Assembly (NCBI GenBank): GCA_947498845.1
Contig: CANMLX010000004.1
Span: forward strand, 62,001-126,000
Source of the DNA: an uncultured Flavobacteriaceae bacterium
GTDB lineage: Bacteria > Bacteroidota > Bacteroidia > Flavobacteriales > Flavobacteriaceae
DNA: 64,000 bases
Direction: 5' to 3'
Below the pieces are notes generated by a model, which searched no databases, was not told the origin of the DNA, and saw only the letters and a program-made list of their open reading frames with translations. Shown here in pieces: positions 54,932 to 62,938 of this stretch (its first letter is position 1; the number at the start of each line of letters is the position of its first letter). The translations under genes and the position numbers were made by a program.

Positions 54932-55705
54932 ATGTACTTAAAGTCGTATTGTCTCTGCTTATTTAGTTGTTTATTCTTAATTTTTTCATCGTGTGCTTCA
55001 AAAAAAGACCTCATTTATTTTCAAAATGCAGATGAATACAACCAAAAATCTATAAGCTACAGTACTAATAAAATTCAGTATAACGACATTTTAAACATAC
55101 AGATTACTTCCCGAAATCCCGAGGCTGTCATACCCTATAATTTTGATAATACAAATTTTGGAAGATCTAATTTAATAGAAACTTTAAAATTTCAAGGGTA
55201 TTTAGTGTCTGCAGATGGTACTATTATTTTCCCAACCATAGGCGCTGTGAAGGTTATTGGAAAAACAACTCGCGAACTAGAACTTTTTATAGGGGACTTA
55301 TTAGATAAAGGGGGGCATGTAAAAGATGCTTTAGTGAATATTAAAATTCTAAATTCTAAAGTCACTGTTTTGGGTGAAGTTACAAGACCTGGTACATTCA
55401 CAATCACTGAAGAAAACATCACCTTTTTACAAGCTCTTGGCTATGCTGGGGATTTAAAAATAAATGCCAACAGAAAAAACATATTGCTAATTAGAGATGT
55501 AGATGGCGTTCAAATAATACAACATATAGATTTAACCAATGCCGATCTCCTTAAGAGTTCTGCTTATTATGTAAAACAAAACGATGTTATTGTAGTAAGT
55601 CCCAATAACTCCAAAATAAAAAGTTCGGGGTATATAGGTAATATAGGCACTATAGTTACAATAGCTTCTATTGTATTAAGTACTACTATCCTCTTATCCA
55701 GGTAA
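54932..55705 (+). CDS. wza: Polysaccharide export outer-membrane lipoprotein (Wza-like)
   Basis: The 257-residue protein has a signal and lipobox IFSSCASK. It has the Poly_export domain KIQYNDILNIQITSRNPEAV and the SLBB-like part KVTVLGEVTRPGTFTIT with FLQALGYAGDLKINANRK. A C-terminal hydrophobic segment (IGTIVTIASIVLSTTILLS) may be the transmembrane helix of the octamer pore. It forms the outer-membrane exit for the polymer and pairs with Wzc, which starts 4 bases on. Confidence 0.92.
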   Translation: MYLKSYCLCLFSCLFLIFSSCASKKDLIYFQNADEYNQKSISYSTNKIQYNDILNIQITSRNPEAVIPYNFDNTNFGRSNLIETLKFQGYLVSADGTIIFPTIGAVKVIGKTTRELELFIGDLLDKGGHVKDALVNIKILNSKVTVLGEVTRPGTFTITEENITFLQALGYAGDLKINANRKNILLIRDVDGVQIIQHIDLTNADLLKSSAYYVKQNDVIVVSPNNSKIKSSGYIGNIGTIVTIASIVLSTTILLSR

Positions 55706-55708
55706 TCT

Positions 55709-58081
55709 ATGAAAGAAAAAACAAAACCATTCTATTTTACCAGAGATAACGATTCCTTTAACTTAAAAGAAGAAGCGGCTAAATATTTACGTAATTGGCC
55801 TTGGTTTATTTTTACAACATTATTGTTTGTTAGTATTGCTTTTTTTTATTTAAAAAACACACCTTCAACATACGAAACTACTGGTAAAGTTAAAATTTTA
55901 GACGAATCGTCTAAGGGGCTAAAATTGCCTAATGATCTTTCGGCATTTTTTGATAATTCTGAGGTAAACCTAGAAAACGAAGTTGAAGTTGTTACCTCCT
56001 ATCGCATTTTAGAATCTGTAGTAAAAAGCTTAGACTTAAATATTAAATACTATGATGATTTTAGGGAACTATGGGAAACGCCCTTTAAAATTCATCCAAT
56101 AGTTAAAACCAATGAGATTCCAGAAAAAGGTATTTACACTATAAAAATACTTTCTAATGGTTATGAGGTTACAAATGGTTTAATGCAAAGCTATAAAATA
56201 CCACATCACTACATGGAGGGAACTCATGATACGTTACCATTTTTAATTCAATGCACAGATGTCTTAGCCATACAAAAGAACCTCAACAAAATTTATAAAG
56301 TTACATTTCAATCTATAAGAGATGCTACAATAGGTCTAAAATCCAAACTTAAAGTGGGGCAAATTGGTAAAGAGAGTGAAATACTATCGCTTTCAATTGT
56401 AGATGAAAACATATTAAAATCTGAAGCCATTATTAACGAAATTATATTTCAGTTTAACTTAGACGGTATCATAGACAGGCAATTAGTTTCACAAAGAACC
56501 ATTGATTTTGTAGACGAACGCTTTTCTTTTTTGTCTAAAGAGTTAGATTCCATTGAAGATGAAAAAAAATCGTTTAAACAAAAAAACAGCTTAAGTGAAA
56601 TTGCTTTAGACACAGAATTTACCATTATTAGATCTGCAAATACCGAAGATCACGTTATTCGTTTAGAAACGCAACTTGAGGTTATCGCATTGTTAAAAAA
56701 AACACTTGAGGAACAAAAGGAATTTCAACTACTTCCGGCTAATATAGGCTTAAAACATGAGAGTATTAACGAATTAATATTTGAGCATAATAATGTTATT
56801 TTAGAACGAGACCGAATATTAGAGAGTGTGGGTGAAAACAATCCAGTAAACTTAAAATTTATTTCCAAACTCACTGTTTTAAGAAAAAACATATCAAATT
56901 CTTTAAACACCTATGCTAGCCAATCTAAATCTGAATTAAAAAGAGCCAAAAATGTAAATAAAAGAACGCGTGGTTTGTTCTCAAACATTCCTAAAAAAGA
57001 AAAAGTTTTAAGAGCTATAGAGCGGCAACAAACCATAAAGGAAACATTATTTATTTTATTACTCCAAAAAAGAGAGGAAGCTGCAATCGACTTGGCTATT
57101 ACATCGCCATCAATAAAAGTTGTTGATTATGCTGTTACTAACTTAGTCCCTAATTCTCCAAAACCAAATATTATATACTTGGCAGCTCTAAGCTTTGGTC
57201 TATTACTCCCTTTTAGTATTTTTTACATTATATTTTTTATTGATTCTAAAGTGCACTCGAAAGAGGATATACTAGCAAAAAACAATAAAACAACGGTTAG
57301 TGGTGAGATTCCTTTTATAAAATATAATAAACTAATACAGGGCGCTTCAGACAGGTCTGTACTGGCAGAATCTTTTAGAGTACTTAGAACCAATATAGAT
57401 CATCTCATTAATAAAAACTCTAATATTCAAAAAAACAACAAAGGAAAAGTAATATACGTTACCTCTACTGTTAAAGGGGAAGGTAAAACCTTTACGTCTC
57501 TAAATTTAGCACTATCCTATAAATGCCTAAATAAAAAGGTAATTCTTATTGGAGCCGACTTTAGAAATCCTCAAATACACACTTATCTGGGGTTAAAAAA
57601 GGATAAAAAAGGCTTGTCTAACTATCTAGAGGGTGATCGCACAACACCCTTTAATGAGTTAATTTTTAATCATAAACATCATAACCTTGATCTTGAAATT
57701 TTATTTTCTGGTAATATCCCTCCTAACCCGGCAGAGCTTTTATCTAGTAATAAATTTGTCGATCTAATAAACGATTTAAAAGAAACATACGATTATGTTA
57801 TTGTAGATACTGCTCCAACTATATTAGTTACAGATACTATGCTAATTGCTCCTTATGCAGATCAAACTATTTATGTTACCAGGTCTCGTTTTACAGAAAA
57901 AAAGTTATTAGCTTTTTCTAATGAACTCATAGAAAACAACAAACTACATTATGTTAGCTATGTTATAAATGGTTTAATGCCTAGTAGATTATATGGTTAC
58001 AATTATAACTATGGGTATAACTATGGGTATGATGCATCAAATTCTCAAAAACCATGGTTTTTGAGAATATTTAAAAATTAA
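55709..58081 (+). CDS. wzc: Chain-length regulator and BY-type tyrosine kinase (Wzc-like)
   Basis: The 790-residue protein combines a Wzz domain (TM1 near residue 35, a long periplasmic helical loop with about 150 coiled residues, TM2 near residue 490) with a cytoplasmic kinase. The kinase has Walker A in YVTSTVKGEGKTFTSLNLAL, Walker A' in KVILIGADFRNPQ and Walker B in YDYVIVDTAP. The C-terminal tail GYNYNYGYNYGYDAS is the Tyr cluster for autophosphorylation. It controls polymer length and export together with Wza. No Wzb-type phosphatase gene is nearby. Confidence 0.94.
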   Translation: MKEKTKPFYFTRDNDSFNLKEEAAKYLRNWPWFIFTTLLFVSIAFFYLKNTPSTYETTGKVKILDESSKGLKLPNDLSAFFDNSEVNLENEVEVVTSYRILESVVKSLDLNIKYYDDFRELWETPFKIHPIVKTNEIPEKGIYTIKILSNGYEVTNGLMQSYKIPHHYMEGTHDTLPFLIQCTDVLAIQKNLNKIYKVTFQSIRDATIGLKSKLKVGQIGKESEILSLSIVDENILKSEAIINEIIFQFNLDGIIDRQLVSQRTIDFVDERFSFLSKELDSIEDEKKSFKQKNSLSEIALDTEFTIIRSANTEDHVIRLETQLEVIALLKKTLEEQKEFQLLPANIGLKHESINELIFEHNNVILERDRILESVGENNPVNLKFISKLTVLRKNISNSLNTYASQSKSELKRAKNVNKRTRGLFSNIPKKEKVLRAIERQQTIKETLFILLLQKREEAAIDLAITSPSIKVVDYAVTNLVPNSPKPNIIYLAALSFGLLLPFSIFYIIFFIDSKVHSKEDILAKNNKTTVSGEIPFIKYNKLIQGASDRSVLAESFRVLRTNIDHLINKNSNIQKNNKGKVIYVTSTVKGEGKTFTSLNLALSYKCLNKKVILIGADFRNPQIHTYLGLKKDKKGLSNYLEGDRTTPFNELIFNHKHHNLDLEILFSGNIPPNPAELLSSNKFVDLINDLKETYDYVIVDTAPTILVTDTMLIAPYADQTIYVTRSRFTEKKLLAFSNELIENNKLHYVSYVINGLMPSRLYGYNYNYGYNYGYDASNSQKPWFLRIFKN

Positions 58082-58236
58082 TCCAATAAATATTTGTTTT
58101 CGTTTCTTTAGTTTACAAGCATATCTTTATTGTATATATAACATAAATGGATAAGGGTTACTCCTTATTATGATTAATTGTAATTGCTTGGTTTTATAAA
58201 AAGATTGGCATTGTTTTAAAGACGATAAGATTATAA

Positions 58237-58488
58237 TAACCTGTGTTCGACCTAAGAACACTATTCTTATTGACGCAAAACTCATGTATCAAATATTTAA
58301 TGCGAATAAATGTATTATATAATCTTTAGAAGCTATGAAAATTTATTAATTTCAAGCTAAAAATCAATAAACATGCCATCTTCTTCCTTAATTTACAATA
58401 AACTAGCTGGCTAGTCTATCGTAATTATAAGTTGAATCTACCATGTTTATTGATTTTTATCTACGATTCTTAAATCGAGTTCAGGTTA
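58237..58488. mobile_element. 252-bp MITE-like element, inverted copy 2
   Basis: It is the near-identical reverse complement of 17290-17542, with terminal repeats TAACCTGTGTTCGACCTAAG and, reversed, TAACCTGAACTCGATTTAAG. The two copies face each other across 41 kb. The remaining bases of the 588-bp gap after Wzc hold no convincing gene. Confidence 0.8.
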
Positions 58489-58669
58489 ATAGTGCTTGAA
58501 AATTATGAGTTTTAATTGAGACTTCTTCGACAAATATTACATTAAAAACAATCAAACTACAGGAAGAAATCAAGACTATAAGGTTAAAATCTAAGTTTGT
58601 CTCTAATGTGACCATCAAATAATTATGAATACGAGTATTCTATCCAATGCAATAGATAGATATTCGCCA

Positions 58670-59344
58670 TTAATTAAAATCATCCTTAATCTTTTGTTTT
58701 TTTCTACCCATGTTAAAGATGCCTATTTTAAGTCCTGCTCCTATTGAGAAACCATTAAGGTTCCCTTTATCGTAGGGGCTTAAATCGTATTCACTGGTAA
58801 ACCGGTATCTAATTCCTGTTTCAAACTGTGTAAATCTCGAGAAATTATATAAAATATTGATCCCTGGTTCCACCACAAAAAAGTCGTCAAAATCGTTCTC
58901 ATCGCCTTCGTAATCATCTACAAAATTATTCCCTAAAAACCCTACTACACCACCACCTACTAACACAGGAAACGATACACTTATAAAACGTTTTCCAAAT
59001 AAAATAGGTTCTAAATGCATCCCACCATAAGCGCCTACCAATCCTATTTTATTACCATTAAAAAGGTCTGGTCTGTCATTATCTCGTTCATTAAAAAAAA
59101 CAGTACCTCCAAACCCTACTTCTATTTGTTGATTAGCAACGTAAGCTAACTTAAAATTAGCTAAAGCTAATCCCTTAGCGCCTCTTGTATCTGCCCTGCC
59201 ATAGTGTACATTAAACCCAAGATACACGCCATGTACTATATTTTTTCGGTCGTCAAATTGCACATAATCTTCAGATTCTTTGGTTTGTCCTAAAACCGAA
59301 TTAAAAACTAATAATAGTAACCCTAGAGTAATTATTTTTTTCAT
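58670..59344 (-). CDS. Outer-membrane beta-barrel protein
   Basis: The 224-residue protein has a signal peptide (LGLLLLVFNSVLGQ). The mature part is mostly alternating strands with aromatic belts: VHGVYLGFNVHYGRADTRG, FKLAYVANQQIEVGFGGTVF, FISVSFPVLVGGGVVGFL, INILYNFSRFTQFETGIRYR and IGAGLKIGIFN. It is likely an eight- to ten-stranded OmpW/OprF-like barrel. The sequence family is not clear. Its leader is shared with asd. It may be co-transcribed with the sigma-factor operon upstream, but a mobile element separates them. Confidence 0.8.
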   Translation of the reverse strand: MKKIITLGLLLLVFNSVLGQTKESEDYVQFDDRKNIVHGVYLGFNVHYGRADTRGAKGLALANFKLAYVANQQIEVGFGGTVFFNERDNDRPDLFNGNKIGLVGAYGGMHLEPILFGKRFISVSFPVLVGGGVVGFLGNNFVDDYEGDENDFDDFFVVEPGINILYNFSRFTQFETGIRYRFTSEYDLSPYDKGNLNGFSIGAGLKIGIFNMGRKKQKIKDDFN

Positions 59345-59486
59345 CTGTTTAAATTTTTTTAATTTCTGAATACATGCCTACCTTAAGGCTGGTTCAAAAA
59401 ACTTGAATACATTTAGAAACTCTCATCAATTTTCATTCTTCTTTGTGAATTTGAAGTAATGAAAATTCATATTCGTTTCATGTTTT
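59345..59486 (-). repeat. Leader repeat before the outer-membrane protein
   Basis: On the minus strand ATGAAACGAATATGAATTTT opens the segment, TGTATTCAAGTTTTTTGAAC follows, and TTTAAACAGATGAAA spans the gene start. It aligns with 28775-28900 before asd, allowing small gaps. Confidence 0.6.
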
Positions 59487-59642
59487 ATTGATTTGATTCT
59501 ATTTTTACCTATGGTTGATAGCATCTTAAAATTTTGAGATTTCTCGTCACTCGTACCTCGCTATTTCGAGAAATGACAACCACTTTTTTTAATAATTTAT
59601 ATTTTTTTAATCTGTTAAACCTAAATCAAGCTAGAGCATGTT

Positions 59643-59733
59643 ATACCAATTCCCAAATGAATTTACTGAGTTAAAAAGTGCCTTTTGAAATTCATCATTT
59701 TACTTTACAGTAAATTCATTTGGGAATTGGTAT
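59643..59733. mobile_element. 91-bp palindromic element with ATACCAATT ends
   Basis: ATACCAATTCCCAAATGAAT and the continuation TTACTG form a perfect 26-bp inverted repeat with the right end, around a core of about 39 bases. The last base is part of the stop codon of the DUF4097-like gene, so the element inserted exactly at its 3' end. The long hairpin probably also ends transcription. The ends match those of the elements at 15844 and 19704. Confidence 0.7.
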
Positions 59734-60830
59734 TACAATTCTTTTAAAATAATAATGCCTTTGTAGCCTGTAAAATCAAAAATGCCCTTAGCATCACCTC
59801 CATAAACAGCTCTTATTTGCCGTATCTTATTTTTTTTGTCTATTACCTTGCTTGAGATGTTATTCATGGTTTTAGGTATTCTTAAAACCCCTTGCTCTAA
59901 TTCTGCGCTAAAATTAAAGTTGGTTTTTGAAATATTGATATACACCTCGGACGATTTCTGTTGTATGTTAACTATTGGCATTGAGTTATCTAACTTTTTA
60001 AGCCTTAATTCTGCTACATTAAGATTTAGATTGGTTTTACCTGAAACGGTATTAAATATCACTTTAGAAAATTTTATATCTCCAAACGCGTTTTTTAAAT
60101 TGTCTATTTCAATATTATCTTTATTAGAATTGAGTTCAAGCTCATCTACAACTCCTATGGTAATATCCGACCCATCTGATTCTAATTTTAACTGTGATGA
60201 ATGTTCTATTGCTATTGATGCTGCTTTGGCATTAATACTTGTATTGTATAGCGTATTAGCTCTTAATTTTCCATACTTTAAAGCAATTTTAGAATTGGTA
60301 ATTGTATTATCTGAAATCATTAAATCGCCATGTTCTGTATGTGCAACCAGCTTACCGTTCCAATCGGAGATAATGACATCTCCATATTTATTAAACACCT
60401 CTATTTCTACAGATTTTGGCAGATATATAATATAATCAATACTCGTATTTGCTTTATCGGTATTTAAAAGATCTATTTTATTGATATAGCGGCTTAAACT
60501 AAAAAGAGATTGCTTTTTTTCTGAAATTTCAGATTTAATTATTACTTGAGCGTTTGTAGCAATAATATTTGGTGCTATACGATATAAAAGGTCTTTTACC
60601 TTATCTAACTTTTTACCTGTTACAGCTATACTTACCTCTATTTGTATGGAATCTTTATCCCAACCGTTAACATAAACATCACCATATTTATTGTTTATAT
60701 ACAACGCACCATTTTTAGATAATGGGTATGTTTCTTTAAGTTCTTTACTCAGTTTATTTTGCCCAATTACATTGCCAAATAACAACATAAAACAGGTATA
60801 CATAATGGTTTTATAAAATAATCGCTTCAT
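59733..60830 (-). CDS. DUF4097-like secreted beta-helix protein
   Basis: From ATG 60830 it has 365 residues (a TTG two codons earlier is less likely). The signal peptide is TCFMLLFGNVIGQ. The body repeats strands typical of putative auto-adhesin proteins: GALYINNKYGDVYVNGWDKD, VEIEVFNKYGDVIISDWNGK, HTEHGDLMISDNTI, ELNSNKDNIEIDNLKNAFGD. It overlaps the upstream anti-sigma gene by 20 bases, so the sigma operon includes it. It is probably an envelope protein regulated with the sigma pair. Surface adhesion is only an analogy. Confidence 0.75.
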   Translation of the reverse strand: MKRLFYKTIMYTCFMLLFGNVIGQNKLSKELKETYPLSKNGALYINNKYGDVYVNGWDKDSIQIEVSIAVTGKKLDKVKDLLYRIAPNIIATNAQVIIKSEISEKKQSLFSLSRYINKIDLLNTDKANTSIDYIIYLPKSVEIEVFNKYGDVIISDWNGKLVAHTEHGDLMISDNTITNSKIALKYGKLRANTLYNTSINAKAASIAIEHSSQLKLESDGSDITIGVVDELELNSNKDNIEIDNLKNAFGDIKFSKVIFNTVSGKTNLNLNVAELRLKKLDNSMPIVNIQQKSSEVYINISKTNFNFSAELEQGVLRIPKTMNNISSKVIDKKNKIRQIRAVYGGDAKGIFDFTGYKGIIILKEL

Positions 60831-61365
60831 CTTCAATAGTCTCTTTTACTGGAGGATATGATCTTTCTAACAAATCTTCCATTAGTTTTATCTTCTTCCT
60901 GTAATTATTAATAATCGCTTCAATAATTTTTTCGTTATTAATCCCTAATTTTAATTCTTCTTTTAAAACCCCATACTCATCATCTAAATCATCTATAAGT
61001 TGTAAAAAATCATCCTGATCTTTTTTAGACAAATGTGAATTGTTTTTTATGAGTTTTATTTGATTTTCAACAAGTAGTTTATAATGGTTATCGATCTCAT
61101 ATAGCTCTGTATTTGCCATCTCATTTTCGGTTATAACACCTTCTCCTCCAAAAAAGAACACCAGACAACCTATTAAAAGTATAATGCTCGCAGCTACTCT
61201 TAATGCTGGTCTTCTCCATAACGGAATTACTTTTACAGGTGCTTCATCTTCTGGCAATCCTGATACGATATTACTCCATAACCTTAATTTATCGACTTCG
61301 TCTAAATCGTAGTCGTCAAAACGGTCCTTGTGTTGTTGCGTATATTTTTTTAATTCATCCATCAT
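60811..61365 (-). CDS. Predicted anti-sigma factor with one transmembrane helix
   Basis: The 184-residue protein has an acidic N-terminal cytoplasmic part (FDDYDLDEVDKLRLWSNIVS), one transmembrane helix (ALRVAASIILLIGCLVFFFG), and a helical periplasmic part with LIDDLDDEYGVLKEELKLGI and RKKIKLMEDLLER. The gene begins 2 bases after the sigma gene's stop. The topology matches other flavobacterial anti-sigma factors, but a defined zinc motif is missing. Confidence 0.7.
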   Translation of the reverse strand: MMDELKKYTQQHKDRFDDYDLDEVDKLRLWSNIVSGLPEDEAPVKVIPLWRRPALRVAASIILLIGCLVFFFGGEGVITENEMANTELYEIDNHYKLLVENQIKLIKNNSHLSKKDQDDFLQLIDDLDDEYGVLKEELKLGINNEKIIEAIINNYRKKIKLMEDLLERSYPPVKETIEDEAIIL

Positions 61366-61367
61366 AT

Positions 61368-61907
61368 TTATCCCATTAACGCTATTAATTTTTTCTTTGC
61401 TCTGTGATATTGCGATTTAGATGTAGACACGCTTACACCTAATATTTCTCCAATTTCAACATGATCATATCCTTCTATTAGATACAGGTTAATTATAGTT
61501 TGATACCCTTTTGGTAGGCGTTTTATGCCATTTTTTATACTGCTTATATCTAATTCTTCTTTTTTAATGGCGTCATCTTCAGTATTATAAATTCGGGCAT
61601 CATCCATTTCTATGGCTACCACTGGAATTCGTTTTAGCTTTAAATAATTAATACTCTTATTAATTACGATACGTTTTAACCAGGATCCAAAGGTGCTTTC
61701 GTATCTAAAGTTATTTAGGTTTTTAAAGGCTTCTATAAAACTTTCCTGTAAAATATCTTCGGCATCTTCTTTGTTTTTTACTATTCTAACACTTACGTTA
61801 AACATGGCGTTTACATATAAAGAATATAGCTTATATTGCGTTTTGCGATCGCCTTGTTTGCTTTTCTCTATGAGATCTTTATGTGTGAATAGTATTGGGT
61901 TAGCCAC
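61368..61907 (-). CDS. ECF-type RNA polymerase sigma factor
   Basis: The 179-residue protein has region 2 in FNVSVRIVKNKEDAEDILQE, SFIEAFKNLNNFRY and STFGSWLKRIVINKSINYLK. Region 4 has PKGYQTIINLYLIEGYDHVE and IGEILGVSVSTSKSQYHRAK. It is the sigma70 group with YDHVEIAEIL-type region 4, common in Bacteroidota. It heads the minus-strand operon with an anti-sigma factor and a DUF4097-like protein. A 10-bp hairpin lies about 37-65 bases upstream of the start. Confidence 0.95.
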   Translation of the reverse strand: MANPILFTHKDLIEKSKQGDRKTQYKLYSLYVNAMFNVSVRIVKNKEDAEDILQESFIEAFKNLNNFRYESTFGSWLKRIVINKSINYLKLKRIPVVAIEMDDARIYNTEDDAIKKEELDISSIKNGIKRLPKGYQTIINLYLIEGYDHVEIGEILGVSVSTSKSQYHRAKKKLIALMG

Positions 61908-61943
61908 TACAATGTATAAGTGTTGTACTCTTTTTATTTATTG

Positions 61944-61972
61944 TTTTTGTATTACTATAGACAATACAAAAA
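61944..61972 (-). promoter_or_regulatory. Inverted repeat upstream of the ECF sigma gene
   Basis: TTTTTGTATT (61944-61953) and AATACAAAAA (61963-61972) form a 10-bp perfect inverted repeat with a 9-base spacer, 37 bases before the sigma gene start. It may be an operator, a hairpin or part of an autoregulated promoter. Confidence 0.35.
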
Positions 61973-62088
61973 ACTAAGGGTTGCATGTAAATGATTTTTA
62001 ATTAGAATTAATTAGTACACCATCACTACTTGTTTTTACATTAACATTTGGTCTATATGAAAGGCCTATAAGGTTTTATTCCTAACTT

Positions 62089-62934
62089 TTATTGAAAGGT
62101 ATAATTAACCTTATCAAACTCTGAGAGTCTAAAATACCCAAAGGCTTCATTTTTTGGAGTTGTTATATTAATACAATTGCCTTTTAACTCACCAGGGATA
62201 GCACTAAAAGGGTCTCCTCCACTATCATATTGCTCAATTAGTAAACTAATATAGTTATCATACTGCTCTGAAACACCATATAAACTAATACTAACGGTAT
62301 CTCCTGGCTTAAAATCTCCATCATCACTATCCTCATCTTTATCTTTTTCAAAAAACTCATTTAGTTCATTGCCATTTACAAACTCATCTGGAAAATCTTC
62401 TAATACTGGAAACAAATCACCTTCTTCTTTGAAAGCAAGTAAATAAAAGTTTTTCTCATCTTCTGGATCGTCCCAAAAAATACTAACATCCAGTAACTCA
62501 TCATCAAAACCGCCTTCTAAAGACTGCTCTACTCTTTTAATAGGATTAACACCTATTAATGTTTCTGTAGCGCTATACGTTTCATTGTTATAAATAACTT
62601 CTAAAGTATAGGTATTACCAATAATAGGCTGGAAATTAGAAATGGTATATGTGCCGTCATTTTCATCATTAAACACATATTCTACATTGCTAGTCGTGTT
62701 GGTTACTTTTACCAAAGCTCCAGTTACGCTACTATTAGCTGTATTATTAAAATAAGGTGTAGACGTACTCAATTTTATAGTTTGGTTATTTCCTGTGGTG
62801 CCTTTTTGCCAATCTAAAGAAGCTTCTATAACCAGTCTAGCTTCTGCCACTGGTACATCTACATCTATAACGTCTTCGCAAGACATTAGGCTTATTAAAG
62901 CAATTATTAAAAATGATTTTATATAGATTCTCAT
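62089..62934 (-). CDS. DUF4249 domain-containing lipoprotein
   Basis: The 281-residue protein has a signal and lipobox ISLMSCEDVIDVDVP, then an Ig-like strand pattern: ARLVIEASLDWQKGTTGNNQ, TIKLSTSTPYFNNTANSSVT, GAYTISN-like GTYTISNFQPIIGNTYTL, and SEFDKVNYTFQ at the end. This fits DUF4249, usually encoded beside a TonB-dependent receptor and thought to be its surface-exposed partner. It follows the receptor gene by 4 bases on the same strand. Confidence 0.88.
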   Translation of the reverse strand: MRIYIKSFLIIALISLMSCEDVIDVDVPVAEARLVIEASLDWQKGTTGNNQTIKLSTSTPYFNNTANSSVTGALVKVTNTTSNVEYVFNDENDGTYTISNFQPIIGNTYTLEVIYNNETYSATETLIGVNPIKRVEQSLEGGFDDELLDVSIFWDDPEDEKNFYLLAFKEEGDLFPVLEDFPDEFVNGNELNEFFEKDKDEDSDDGDFKPGDTVSISLYGVSEQYDNYISLLIEQYDSGGDPFSAIPGELKGNCINITTPKNEAFGYFRLSEFDKVNYTFQ

Positions 62935-62938
62935 GATC

